This document shows, piece by piece, positions 27,164 through 34,503 of a DNA stretch of 64,000 bases. The position numbers were made by a program, and so were the translations under genes. The stretch is from Mobilitalea torta. GTDB lineage: Bacteria > Bacillota > Clostridia > Lachnospirales > Lachnospiraceae. Under the pieces are notes generated by a model. That model had not been told where the DNA came from and made no database searches. It saw nothing but the letters and a program-made list of their open reading frames with translations. Position 1 is the stretch's first letter, and the number at the start of each line of letters is the position of its first letter. The stretch is taken from positions 478,896 through 542,895 of the forward strand of contig NZ_JBNPXH010000002.1 of NCBI RefSeq assembly GCF_050433395.1. The letters are read 5' to 3'.

Positions 27164-27661
27164 TTACAGGGATGCTGCCAGTTCTGTCAGCTCTTCGTCA
27201 CTCAGGAGCTTTTTACAGTCCAGCAGCAGCGTGATGCTTCCTCCCGCTTTACCGACACCCATAATGTAGTTGCGCCCTCCTTTGCTAAAATCCGGAGGCG
27301 GCGCAATATCCCCATCCTGCAGGGAAAGTACCTCCACAACCCTGTCCACGATCAGACCGATGGAGATATTCCCCGTGTCAATGACGATAATACAGGTTTT
27401 TTCATCATAGCTTCTCTCTTCTTTCTTGAATCGCAGCCGGGCATCCATAATGGGTATGATTTTCTCCCGGAGATTAATAATCCCTTTCATGTATACAGGC
27501 ATTTCCGGAACCCTTGTCACAGCCTGCATTCCAATGATTTCAGTGACATAACGAATCTCCATTCCGTACAACTCGTGTTCTCCCACTGAAAAAACCAGAT
27601 ATTTTCCCTTAAGGGTATCCTCGTCCTGTTCTTTCAGATTCATCAATTCCATTTGCTCCAT
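27164..27661 (-). CDS. cheW: CheW-family chemotaxis coupling protein
   Basis: A 165-residue cytoplasmic adaptor. After a short charged head, the CheW beta-barrel fold is seen: YLVFSVGEHELYGMEIRYV, GMQAVTRVPEMPVYMKGIINLR, IPIMDARLRF, CIIVIDTGNISIGLIVDRVVEVL. It links the adjacent MCP to CheA. GGAGTAAG precedes the ATG. No CheA or other chemotaxis gene is in the window, so this is a satellite receptor pair. Confidence 0.92.
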   Translation of the reverse strand: MEQMELMNLKEQDEDTLKGKYLVFSVGEHELYGMEIRYVTEIIGMQAVTRVPEMPVYMKGIINLREKIIPIMDARLRFKKEERSYDEKTCIIVIDTGNISIGLIVDRVVEVLSLQDGDIAPPPDFSKGGRNYIMGVGKAGGSITLLLDCKKLLSDEELTELAASL

Positions 27662-27752
27662 TTTTACTTACTCCTTTCCTATTTCTCATTTTTTTAATAT
27701 CATTTGTTTTCTTCATACCGTTCCTGAATCAGGCACGAAAAAAAACAATCCA

Positions 27753-27872
27753 TCATATGTAATCATACAGCGAATTGTTTTCTGCGTCTTGGTACTTTTG
27801 GTATGGAATTTCATTTTTCGACAAAATACTCACAATATCGGCCTGGTCATTCCACTTATCTGATAAATTCAT
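27753..27872 (-). CDS. Candidate 39-residue protein upstream of cheW
   Basis: A short open frame with a fair ribosome site (AAGGGAGAA, 6-8 nt before ATG), 91 nt upstream of cheW on the same strand. The product (MNLSDKWNDQADIV... ending NNSLYDYI) is acidic and without hydrophobic segments. I do not recognise it. Its place ahead of cheW/MCP suggests it could be the first gene of that operon or part of its leader. Confidence 0.4.
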   Translation of the reverse strand: MNLSDKWNDQADIVSILSKNEIPYQKYQDAENNSLYDYI

Positions 27873-27917
27873 TTTCTTATTCTCCCTTCAAAAGATATAT
27901 TTTTCAATTACTTTCCA

Positions 27918-27946
27918 TTGCAAAATACAAACATTTGTTCTATAAT
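27918..27946 (+). promoter_or_regulatory. Promoter of the 93-residue gene
   Basis: TTGCAA (27918-27923), 17 nt, then a perfect TATAAT (27941-27946), 34 nt before the start codon. Confidence 0.65.
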
Positions 27947-27979
27947 TTATCTATATTATTATTTTGTTGAGGTGATACC

Positions 27980-28261
27980 ATGATATCCGGTCACTATGCA
28001 GCTGCTGCAAATAGCGTTGTATTTCCGCACCGCCATGAGGTATGTGTTGTTGCCGCCTTTAATCCAAAAGGCGATATACGCATCGATGCCTGGGGTATTG
28101 AGTTTAGCGGCAAAAGATTTAGGTACAAAGTCGAGACTGCTAAATTAATCGAGGAGGTCCATGCCTATTTAAAATTCCGTTGTGCCTATATAGAGTTTGG
28201 CTTGTTAAAGTCTGTTGACTTGGTATTCTTTCCCTGGGAGCATCGATGGGAAACGGGCTAA
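27980..28261 (+). CDS. Hypothetical protein, 93 residues
   Basis: A small soluble protein with GAGGTGA before its ATG and a good promoter 34 nt upstream. It has mixed alpha/beta character (VCVVAAFNPKGDIRIDAWGIEF, then a helix KVETAKLIEEVHAYLKF) and no membrane segment. I do not recognise the family. It stands alone, divergent from the chemotaxis genes. Confidence 0.55.
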   Translation: MISGHYAAAANSVVFPHRHEVCVVAAFNPKGDIRIDAWGIEFSGKRFRYKVETAKLIEEVHAYLKFRCAYIEFGLLKSVDLVFFPWEHRWETG

Positions 28262-28527
28262 TCCTAAGCGCAAGGGCCAACCCCCGGTTGCGGTGCAGCC
28301 ACATACTCCACATACCCGCTTTTCACAGGTTTCACACCTATCAGTATCCTCACAGGACACCATTCACAGATTTCTCTTCTCATTGCGGTACGCTCCTTTT
28401 CCTAAATTTTCAGTTATGCCCATATGATAACTGGCTAACCATCATTTAAATATTACATTTGTGTTACGCATGTGCTACAATTCAATTGTTCCTAAGAAAT
28501 AACAATCTTCGTAAGGAGGCAGACATC

Positions 28528-28611
28528 ATGTGTTTTAAATTAAGCTCATGCAATTTCAACGATTTGTTAAACCAGATTTTAAAATACTGCGGTTATAGCA
28601 ATTGCAACTAA
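28528..28611 (+). CDS. Candidate 27-residue cysteine-containing peptide gene
   Basis: A perfect ribosome site (AAGGAGG, 8 nt before ATG) starts a 27-codon frame with four cysteines (positions 2, 8, 21, 26). It is followed within 10 nt by a clear terminator. The upstream sequence offers TTACAT-17 nt-TACAAT. The peptide starts MCFKLSSCNFN and ends KYCGYSNCN. The gene stands alone with its own signals, so it is probably translated. A peptide signal, a small metal-binding protein or a leader peptide are all possible. Confidence 0.55.
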   Translation: MCFKLSSCNFNDLLNQILKYCGYSNCN

Positions 28612-28620
28612 GATGATTAC

Positions 28621-28648
28621 GGCCCGTCCTCATGGATGGGCCATTTTT
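28621..28648 (+). terminator. Rho-independent terminator of the 27-residue peptide gene
   Basis: GGCCCGTCC and GGATGGGCC form a 9-bp stem with one G-U pair and a TCAT loop, followed by ATTTTT. Confidence 0.75.
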
Positions 28649-28879
28649 AATAATTCATGCACAGCACCTCGGTCCAAATCACTGCATCAAGTTTAATCTG
28701 TGCACGTTTCCTCAGATCTTCAATAAAATCATCATCCTGAAGAGCCTTAGCTTAGCTTCCCTTCGTTCGAGCTCCTTATTGATATCAGCCTCAGTATAAT
28801 CTACATGATTGATTTTCAAAGCTCTGATTTCATCCCTTGCTGTCTCAGGCTTCACCTTCTCCATCAGTTCATCATCCAC
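28647..28879 (-). pseudogene. Broken small gene, frameshifted by a 5-bp tandem duplication
   Basis: Minus strand. A frame starting GTG at 28879 or ATG at 28864 reads ...PETARDEIRALKINHVDY then ELERREAK, and is thrown out of frame at 28747-28756, where TTAGC occurs twice in tandem. Removing one copy restores a continuous charged helical protein ending LRKRAQIKLDAVIWTEVLCMNY with a stop at 28647. The family is not recognised. The clean single cause makes decay in this lineage likely. Confidence 0.6.
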
Positions 28880-28965
28880 CTCTTTCCCCGGTCCTCAACC
28901 GCGGGATGCTTTTATATTGCTTGTACCTCTTTTAATTAAGTGGTATTTCTACCACTCAGCTTACG

Positions 28966-29319
28966 TCAGACTTTTTCAAAATAAGTAATATTGACCATCT
29001 CTGCTGTCAGGCTCATACTGGGATTTTCCAATCTACTTCTCGTCTCTTCAACAACCTCCCGATATGCATTCCAGTAATCCTGGTCAGTTACTGCTTCATG
29101 GGGATCTTTTTTACTTTCAATCATAAAAATAATGCTGCCGTTAAGTTCTCCAATATCTGGCCTAACGTAATATCTCTCATGTACCTCCCCTGTAATGCTA
29201 ATACCGGTTTCCTGATAAACTCTAACCGCCGCTGTATTCCATATATTCCCGACGATGGTATTGGTATAATATTGGGGGTCAAGTCCAAAAAATGAAATTG
29301 AATAACTTTCTGTTTCCAT
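28966..29319 (-). CDS. Hypothetical protein, 117 residues
   Basis: A small soluble protein (METESYSISFFGLDPQYY..., ending MVNITYFEKV). It has beta-strand character in the first half and a charged helix (DYWNAYREVVEETRSRLE) near the end. The ribosome site is weak (GGTGG). It is in an AT-rich region of small and decayed genes. No family recognised. Confidence 0.5.
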   Translation of the reverse strand: METESYSISFFGLDPQYYTNTIVGNIWNTAAVRVYQETGISITGEVHERYYVRPDIGELNGSIIFMIESKKDPHEAVTDQDYWNAYREVVEETRSRLENPSMSLTAEMVNITYFEKV

Positions 29320-29382
29320 AATCCACCACTAATATATCTTTATAATAATATATGTCTGTCTGCCAAAATGGTTAAATTCCAC

Positions 29383-29547
29383 TTATTGATCCGACACAAC
29401 TCTCCACTGCTCCTCGGGCCAGTCATCATTCCTGTGCTTGGTCCTGCTAAATGGATTTTCAGACGGCCCTACAGGCTCAAATTCAGTGTTCAGCTCCGGT
29501 ATGCACATTGATCTTGCCACCGGATATGCTTCCCCAGCACTCTCCAT
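29383..29547 (-). CDS. Candidate 54-residue protein or gene remnant
   Basis: A minus-strand frame starting ATG at 29547 just after a stop codon, with a weak GGAG upstream. The product is acidic and Pro/Trp-containing (...FEPVGPSENPFSRTKHRNDD then WPEEQWRVVSDQ at the end). The C-terminal half looks conserved in style, the N-terminal half less so, so it may be the tail of a larger decayed gene. Nothing else is visible in the 29320-29756 gap. Confidence 0.3.
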   Translation of the reverse strand: MESAGEAYPVARSMCIPELNTEFEPVGPSENPFSRTKHRNDDWPEEQWRVVSDQ

Positions 29548-29756
29548 TTAGCGCTGCTCCATCATGCGCGAATTTATAGTTGCTTTTCGGTTGAGCCGGT
29601 TCCTTCCGGCATGCCCATAGTTTTTTCTGACGACATCAGCAGAAAATTGGTTGTATGGTGGCCCATAATTTATTATAGATATTCCTCCAAATACATGTTA
29701 TAATGGTAAATGTTGTTAATTACATTTAGAAAAATATAATTGGGAGGGCTGTTTAA

Positions 29757-30596
29757 ATGAAAAAGTTGATTTTATTTATTATTTTGCTGTCTATGCTTAC
29801 AGGGTGCGCCAAAAATAACCCTGTTGCCAAAGTCGATGATGGCAATGTTTCCGTAACGCCTAGCGCTGCACCTACGGATGTTGCTGTGCCCGCTACTGCT
29901 ACCCCGATACCTACTGTAACGCCAGAGACCACACCTGTGGAAGAGCCTCAAGATCCAATATTGGACGAAGTAATAACGGACAAACTTGCGTCCTACATGT
30001 ATAGTAGTTTCGGGGGATCTGGTACCGAGGAGTTAGCAGCCGGTTGGTACAAATATATTGATTATTTCGAAGTATTTCAGGAGGAAAACTTTTATACCGG
30101 AAACTTACACCTTAAGGAACGCCCTCTTGATGCTTCAGCGCAACTTATTTTAAGTCAATATTATCCTGATGACGGGTTAGATATTCTCTGCCCAATCTTA
30201 TTGGATACTGGTGCGGCGCTTGATTTAGATGATCTTGATTTGTGTTTGATTGGGGAGGCGTTATATAAAATAAGCGCTGAGGAAGATGCAAAGACACAGT
30301 ACTACTCCCTGGCAGCATTAAATATTCCTATCTACGATTTTCTTGCCAGTGCTTCCGGATGGAAGATTGCTGATGTAAAAAATGCGGTAAGCAATAATGA
30401 AGTCTCTGGAGATATAGCTTTTGAGATTCTTGTTGATTACATAGCGGATGAATACAAAGACGCATTTGATGGTTTATCGATGGAAATGGTTAAGCATATG
30501 TCCATGGCGGCATTGGCAAATTTTGAAGATGTGAGGATAGAAACACTTGCTGTATTTGATCAAGATGGCAAGGCGATCAATACTTATAAAAACTAA
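29757..30596 (+). CDS. Hypothetical lipoprotein, 279 residues
   Basis: A signal peptide with lipobox LTGC (Cys17) is followed by a Pro/Thr-rich linker (to about 65) and an acidic alpha-helical domain of about 210 residues with no recognised motif. GGGAGGG lies 7 nt before the ATG. It should be anchored to the outer face of the membrane. It is a single gene, with an imperfect terminator-like hairpin just after the stop. Confidence 0.75.
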   Translation: MKKLILFIILLSMLTGCAKNNPVAKVDDGNVSVTPSAAPTDVAVPATATPIPTVTPETTPVEEPQDPILDEVITDKLASYMYSSFGGSGTEELAAGWYKYIDYFEVFQEENFYTGNLHLKERPLDASAQLILSQYYPDDGLDILCPILLDTGAALDLDDLDLCLIGEALYKISAEEDAKTQYYSLAALNIPIYDFLASASGWKIADVKNAVSNNEVSGDIAFEILVDYIADEYKDAFDGLSMEMVKHMSMAALANFEDVRIETLAVFDQDGKAINTYKN

Positions 30597-30684
30597 ATTA
30601 AAAAACCGCCCCTGCTGCAAACAGAGACGGTTCCTGCAATAGAATAATCCGGTGATTAACCTTGATTTCTCAAGATTTTAATAG

Positions 30685-30757
30685 TGGAGCATAGGGGACT
30701 TGAACCCCTGACCCCCACACTGCCAGTGTGGTGCGCTCCCAACTGCGCTAATGCCCC
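30685..30757 (-). tRNA. tRNA-Ala (anticodon GGC)
   Basis: A 73-nt cloverleaf read on the minus strand: acceptor GGGGCAT/ATGCTCC with one G-U, anticodon loop with GGC (30722-30724), and T-arm GGGGTTCAAGTCCCC. CCA is not encoded. Confidence 0.93.
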
Positions 30758-30883
30758 GTAACTATATGTAAGTATATCAAAAATTGTGGATTTGTCAATT
30801 AAAATATTCATTTATTTTATATTTCATTTGTTTTATTAATTTTCTTGTATAATGCCTCAATTCATGTTATAATTTTGAAATAA

Positions 30884-30956
30884 GGAGGCATAGCTCAGTT
30901 GGGAGAGCGCTTGCTCGACAAGCAAGAAGTCGCTGGTTCAAGTCCAGTTGTCTCCA
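30884..30956 (+). tRNA. tRNA-Val (anticodon GAC) with C33
   Basis: A 73-nt cloverleaf: acceptor GGAGGCA/TGTCTCC with one G-U, D-arm GCTC/GAGC, anticodon stem CTTGC/GCAAG enclosing the loop TCGACAA, and T-arm GCTGG/CCAGT. Positions 34-36 are GAC (Val). The residue at position 33 is C instead of the nearly universal U. CCA is not encoded. It lies just left of the mobile element. Confidence 0.85.
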
Positions 30957-30978
30957 TCAAAGAAAAGGACATCTTTTG

Positions 30979-31019
30979 ATACAATGAAAGTCACCTATCA
31001 CGGGTGGCTTTCATTGTAT
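30979..31019 (+). terminator. Very long hairpin downstream of tRNA-Val
   Basis: Arms 30979-30995 and 31003-31019 pair over 17 bp with one U-G pair on the plus-strand RNA and a 7-nt loop. There is no clear T-run, so it may be a processing or weak termination structure rather than a classical terminator. Confidence 0.6.
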
Positions 31020-31246
31020 ATATGCCTGAAAAATCCCGTAAATACGGGGCTTTGCTGCCTTAATGCCTTTTGCATTGAAACCACGCAACATAGCACGGCC
31101 AGCTCTAAATGACTATAATTGCTAACTTCCAGCCTGCAAGGCTAAAATTTTGCACCCCCTCTTGTATTTAGGAGCGTTTTCGTAAGATTAAATTTCCACC
31201 GAATGCAATACTCACTAAAAATGCACCCCCCTCCATATTGACATAG
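31020..31246. other. Non-coding stretch, possible left junction of the mobile element
   Basis: No gene seen. It holds two similar C-rich motifs, TTTTGCACCCCCTC (from about 31147) and AAATGCACCCCCCTCC (from about 31218), about 70 nt apart. These could be recombinase or decayed att sequences. Gene content changes from host-like to element-like just to the right. Confidence 0.3.
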
Positions 31247-31284
31247 AAGCGCCAGCCGAGGCATTCCCCGGCTGGCGCTTTTTT
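31247..31284 (+). terminator. Strong rho-independent terminator
   Basis: AAGCGCCAGCCG pairs exactly with CGGCTGGCGCTT (12 bp) and is followed by TTTT on the plus strand. No complete plus-strand gene precedes it, so it may be a leftover of a deleted gene at the element edge. Confidence 0.8.
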
Positions 31285-31367
31285 GTTTCCATCTTTTATT
31301 TTGCCTGCTCGAATAGTCGATAATACCACGTTGTCCGCTCGCGTGGTTCGGTTGATTGCAGACCTGT

Positions 31368-32087
31368 TTATATATTTATCAGATCGCCTTGAATGTCCAC
31401 CCTATCGTCAAGAGTCGCACTCCAAGTATCCAGTCGTTTATCCCTCAAAATTTCATCTATGCACATAGATTTTCCGCCAATGTATGTCCACATGAGGTCA
31501 ACTTCCGTCGCCACACACCATGCGCGGTCTCGCGGCCACCATATGCTTGCGCTCTGCCACGAAAGGGACGATATAGATTGTGCAGCAATTTCAATTGTGC
31601 CGCGAACTAAATAATAGCCCCGATGTGGCAATTTTAGATATGCGGCTTCGGACTGAAGCTCATCCGAAACGAAAAACCCCCAGCCATCCCATATGGCGAA
31701 ATAACAGTCTTGAGGTGTGGTCGTATGTTTACGCAGAATTTCGACCAGTACCTTAGCTTGATTTTGTGGAAGACTACCCGTATTCGGCGCTTTGAAACCA
31801 ACAGATGAAATACCAGAGTGATGTGATTTTGTAATAGCGTGCCACTGCATTTGCGCATGTGGCTTCCGCATGAAATGCTCTGCGACCTCTGACCAGGACA
31901 CTTCACGTTCCCCGTTTCCGATATATCCCGGATGCAAGAGCCGGGCATATGATTTAAATCCGCGAGGAATTATAGCTGCCGCATAATTGGCATTGTCCCC
32001 ACGCCCCCAAGGCTTTTCAATGGATGCCTCCAACCATGTAGCCGTATCCGTATTTTTTACCGGCATAGCACGATAAGGTTCCAACAT
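31368..32087 (-). CDS. Hypothetical protein, 239 residues, Trp-rich
   Basis: I start at the ATG at 32087 (MLEPYRAMPVKNTDTATW), which has AGGAGGTGAA 3-8 nt upstream; the longer frame has no ribosome site. A soluble, Trp-rich protein with a conserved-looking core (EKPWGRGDNANYAAAI; ARLLHPGYIG; CYFAIWDGWGFF; WWPRDRAWCVATEVD). I recall similar uncharacterised proteins in actinobacteria and Firmicutes but cannot name a function. It is the leftmost coding gene of the element and has no promoter repeat of the type seen for its neighbours. Confidence 0.6.
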   Translation of the reverse strand: MLEPYRAMPVKNTDTATWLEASIEKPWGRGDNANYAAAIIPRGFKSYARLLHPGYIGNGEREVSWSEVAEHFMRKPHAQMQWHAITKSHHSGISSVGFKAPNTGSLPQNQAKVLVEILRKHTTTPQDCYFAIWDGWGFFVSDELQSEAAYLKLPHRGYYLVRGTIEIAAQSISSLSWQSASIWWPRDRAWCVATEVDLMWTYIGGKSMCIDEILRDKRLDTWSATLDDRVDIQGDLINI

Positions 32088-32214
32088 AAATTCACCTCCT
32101 TTTTTCATTTTCCGTCTTAATTCTAATATTATAGCACTTCGAATGCTCATGGCACACATTTTCCTTGTTTATAATATAACACATGGTTGTGAATAGCTGG
32201 CGACGAGGGCCAGA

Positions 32215-32829
32215 TTATTCCTCCCGCTCAAATGCTACGCCGCAATCCCCGCATACCACGTTGACCTCCCGCGTAGCCCGGATGATGGTACCGCACTCAG
32301 GGCAAACATATTTGATACTCCGGTTGATGGATTTCTTGCTGCCTCCCTTGCCGCCGCCTTCTTCCGGCAGGCGGCTTGCGCGGATACCGTCCTCGCCTAA
32401 AGCCTCTCGGAGCCATGCCTCGGCTTCCGGGGTTACGGTAGTTACCGTCCAGCCATACTTCGGATGCTTTTTAATGTGCAAGCCGTGGGCCTCGGCGGTC
32501 GCTTTGAATTTCATGTTGTGGTAATACCCGTTATTGCTTACGTCCTGTATTCCATTTTGAAGGTTGTATAGGTGGGCCATTTCATGGAGCAGCGTTGCGC
32601 ATACCTCGTTCAAAGGCCGGTCAAGATATTCCGCACAAAGGTTAATCTCGTGGTATTTCTCGTCCTCCGCGTTCCATATTTCGTATACGCTACACCAGCC
32701 ATAGGAGCCGCGCCCGCCGTCCGGAGATACGGTGATCGCCGGGCGTATGAGCTCGTTATTGTAAAAATGCGCATTGAACAAGTCGAACATGTCCTCGGTT
32801 TTCTTTACGATTTCGGATATTTTCAGCAT
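32215..32829 (-). CDS. SprT-like zinc metalloprotease domain protein
   Basis: A 204-residue protein (MLKISEIVKKTEDMF...). A zinc-protease helix with HEMAH (in LLHEMAHLYNLQNG) and a downstream HNMKF/EAHG region match SprT-like folds. The C-terminus carries a zinc ribbon (CPECG...CGDCG). Related proteins occur on phages and integrative elements and may cut DNA-bound proteins. The start at 32829 is set by AAGGAGG 8 nt upstream. Preceded by promoter-like repeat copy A. Confidence 0.8.
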   Translation of the reverse strand: MLKISEIVKKTEDMFDLFNAHFYNNELIRPAITVSPDGGRGSYGWCSVYEIWNAEDEKYHEINLCAEYLDRPLNEVCATLLHEMAHLYNLQNGIQDVSNNGYYHNMKFKATAEAHGLHIKKHPKYGWTVTTVTPEAEAWLREALGEDGIRASRLPEEGGGKGGSKKSINRSIKYVCPECGTIIRATREVNVVCGDCGVAFEREE

Positions 32830-32854
32830 TGCCATGACCTCCTTAAAATTATGT

Positions 32855-32905
32855 TTCAATTCTGTGTGTCACAGCTTATCCATTCACGGGTGGAAAGCAA
32901 GCTCC
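32855..32905 (-). promoter_or_regulatory. Element promoter-like repeat, copy A
   Basis: Minus strand: GAGCTTGCTTTCCACCCG, then TAAGCTGTGACACACAG, then a common leader into the SprT gene. TTGCTT (32895-32900) and TAAGCT (32873-32878) are separated by 16 nt, as in copies B and C. Confidence 0.65.
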
Positions 32906-32936
32906 AAACGTATCTTTTAAGAAAGAAATTTACATG

Positions 32937-32961
32937 AAAAAAGCCCCGCCGAAGCGGGGCC
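32937..32961 (-). terminator. Terminator after the 96-residue gene
   Basis: GCCCCGC TTCG GCGGGGC, a UUCG tetraloop stem, followed by TTTTTT on the minus strand. It closes the gene at 32984-33274. Confidence 0.85.
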
Positions 32962-32983
32962 GAGTTTAGGGGTATAGCTTTCG

Positions 32984-33274
32984 TTATTCATCTTCGTCCT
33001 TGGTAGGCACATACATTTTTATTGCCTGCCCATTGCGCCCGAATGTATCAAACCATTTTCCCTTTTTATCTTCATCTTCATAGATTAAAAAACCTACCGC
33101 CTTAACGTCCATGGCTGAAAAATTACGGCGCTTGACGGCCTCATTTATTAGCCATTGAAGGTCGCTATCCCCTACGCGATAGGTGTCGATTGGCGTCCTT
33201 ACTATATTGCCGTCGATTTCCCCGATATGCTCGCCGGTATAGATGTTAGTTAAAGTCTTATTTTTCATTTTCAT
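32984..33274 (-). CDS. Hypothetical small protein, 96 residues
   Basis: A soluble acidic protein with an ending rich in Asp/Glu (VPTKDEDE). The opening KNKTLTNIYTGEHIGEIDGN looks like two short beta hairpins. GGAGGCC precedes the start (the second ATG, at 33268, has better spacing). Promoter repeat copy B lies upstream and a UUCG terminator downstream, so it is an independent transcription unit. Family not recognised. Confidence 0.6.
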   Translation of the reverse strand: MKMKNKTLTNIYTGEHIGEIDGNIVRTPIDTYRVGDSDLQWLINEAVKRRNFSAMDVKAVGFLIYEDEDKKGKWFDTFGRNGQAIKMYVPTKDEDE

Positions 33275-33291
33275 GGCCTCCTAAAATTATG

Positions 33292-33342
33292 TTTTCTGTG
33301 TGTCACAGCTTACATTTTTTCGGGTGGAAAGCAAGCTCTAAA
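33292..33342 (-). promoter_or_regulatory. Element promoter-like repeat, copy B
   Basis: TTTAGAGCTTGC, TTGCTT (33329-33334), 16 nt, TAAGCT (33307-33312), then GTGACACACAG and the leader AACATAATTTTAGGAGG on the minus strand. Confidence 0.65.
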
Positions 33343-33359
33343 CGGAAAGAAATCTGCAC

Positions 33360-33385
33360 AAAAAAGCCCCGCCGAAGCAGGGCCA
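33360..33385 (-). terminator. Terminator after the Ala/Pro-rich gene
   Basis: GCCCTGC TTCG GCGGGGC with one G-U pair and a TTTTTT run on the minus strand. Near-copy of the terminator at 32937. Confidence 0.85.
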
Positions 33386-33398
33386 ATAATGGGGTGCG

Positions 33399-34037
33399 CT
33401 ATTTTTTGGCTGCCTCTTTAGTGGGCGCGGCGGGTTTGGTATCTTTCGGGGGCGTGGCCGCTACGGCGGAGGGCGTCGGCTTGCTATCCTCAGGCTTGCC
33501 TGCCTTTGGGGCGGGTTTCTCCGCTTCGGCCTCAGTTGCCGGGGTGATGGGCTTCATATCCTTGGCGGGTGTGGCCTTTGCCGCTTCCGGCTTTGCCTCT
33601 TTTGCGGCTGGTTTTTCCGGTACGGGATTGGTCGTCAGGGTGGCGGGGTTTGCTACTGTGGCCGCTGGCTTGGATTCCGGCGTTGTTCCGACCTTTGGAG
33701 CCGTTACCGGGGCCGTGGGCTTTACCTCTCCTGTTATGGGTTTTACTGCTGCCTTAGTTTCCGCCGCCTGTGGTGCTGTTTTCTCCGCCGCCTTGGCTGC
33801 GCGGGTCATTTTCGGCCTTTCCGTGGGGAATACCTCGGGCAATATCCCTTTGTCAAAGATAAGATGAAATACGATTTTTTCATCTTGCGGAACATGGAAC
33901 TTAAAGTCTTTGATTTCCAATTCTTTGAGCTCGTCGGGAAGCTCAATATTCTTGTACCGCCTGACCTCCTTGCCGTCTACCATGAAGCAAACCGGTACCG
34001 CGTCCCTCAATTTTGCTGTGATTTTTCCTGCCTTCAT
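33399..34037 (-). CDS. Hypothetical protein with long Ala/Pro/Lys-rich tail, 212 residues
   Basis: Residues 1-75 form a compact domain (ITAKLRDAVPVCFMVDGKEV, FHLIFDKGILPEVFPTERP). The remaining ~135 residues are low-complexity Ala, Pro, Lys and Thr, probably disordered and basic. A role in binding nucleic acid or bridging partners is only inferred. Promoter repeat copy C lies upstream. The family is seen on clostridial mobile elements but is unnamed to my knowledge. Confidence 0.65.
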   Translation of the reverse strand: MKAGKITAKLRDAVPVCFMVDGKEVRRYKNIELPDELKELEIKDFKFHVPQDEKIVFHLIFDKGILPEVFPTERPKMTRAAKAAEKTAPQAAETKAAVKPITGEVKPTAPVTAPKVGTTPESKPAATVANPATLTTNPVPEKPAAKEAKPEAAKATPAKDMKPITPATEAEAEKPAPKAGKPEDSKPTPSAVAATPPKDTKPAAPTKEAAKK

Positions 34038-34069
34038 TTTTCGTTACCGCCTTTCAAATTGTATTAGGC

Positions 34070-34125
34070 TTTCTGCCTGTGGCTCACAGCTTACATATTG
34101 GCGGTGTGAAAGCAAGCTCTATAAT
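34070..34125 (-). promoter_or_regulatory. Element promoter-like repeat, copy C
   Basis: ATAGAGCTTGCTTTC, TTGCTT (34110-34115), 16 nt, TAAGCT (34088-34093), then GTGAGCCACAG on the minus strand. More diverged than A and B, but the core spacing is identical. Confidence 0.6.
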
Positions 34126-34179
34126 CAATGCTTTTCTCTTTTTCTTGTCCCAAAAGCACCAGAAAAAGGGGCGGCCCGC

Positions 34180-34208
34180 TTGATATTATTCGTCCAAGCG
34201 TATATAAT
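34180..34208 (+). promoter_or_regulatory. Promoter of the excisionase-like gene
   Basis: TTGATA (34180-34185), 17 nt, perfect TATAAT (34203-34208), 24 nt before the start codon. Confidence 0.75.
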
Positions 34209-34232
34209 AAAGTCAACTATGGAGGTGCTCTC

Positions 34233-34424
34233 ATGGATTATATCATGCCGAAAGAAGCCGCAAAAAAATGGGGTATCTCTGAGCGCCGTGTACAGAAGCT
34301 GTGTGAGGAAGGCCGTATTCCCGGTGTGGTACTCTTTGGTCGTTCGTGGGCTATTCCTAAGAATGCTGAAAAACCAAAGGATAGTAGGTTGAGAGAACAC
34401 AAGGGTAATATTGGCGATAAGTAA
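34233..34424 (+). CDS. Excisionase-like helix-turn-helix protein, 63 residues
   Basis: I start at the ATG at 34233 (MDYIMPKEAAKKWGISERRV), 6-10 nt after GGAGGTG. The winged-helix pattern (EAAKKWGISERRVQKLCEEG then GRSWAIPK) is that of MerR/Xis-type DNA-binding proteins common on integrative elements. It might regulate excision or neighbouring genes. It is 79 nt upstream of the response-regulator gene, whose operator-like repeat lies in between. Confidence 0.75.
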   Translation: MDYIMPKEAAKKWGISERRVQKLCEEGRIPGVVLFGRSWAIPKNAEKPKDSRLREHKGNIGDK

Positions 34425-34450
34425 CCGTTATTGCGACGTTTTTAAGCAAT

Positions 34451-34467
34451 TCTAAAGTTCCGCTAAG
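34451..34467 (+). promoter_or_regulatory. Candidate response-regulator box 1
   Basis: TCTAAAGTTCCGCTAAG contains two CTAA half-sites 11 bp apart, the usual spacing of OmpR/PhoB-type binding. A near copy lies before the VTC gene at 36452. Confidence 0.55.
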
Positions 34468-34503
34468 CCAAATGGTACATTATAAAGGGGTGGAGGTGCC
34501 TTT

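Noticed and set aside
29320..29756. Additional gene between the 117-residue gene and the lipoprotein
   Set aside because: Only short frames broken by stops are present; the best 54-codon frame is listed with low confidence.
30884..30956. Reading the plus-strand tRNA as tRNA-Asp (GTC) or tRNA-Arg (TCG)
   Set aside because: The 5-bp anticodon stem CTTGC/GCAAG fixes the 7-nt loop, which places GAC at 34-36.
32848..34125. The repeated units as a CRISPR array
   Set aside because: They are spaced hundreds of bases apart, each lies before a gene, and they are not separated by uniform spacers.
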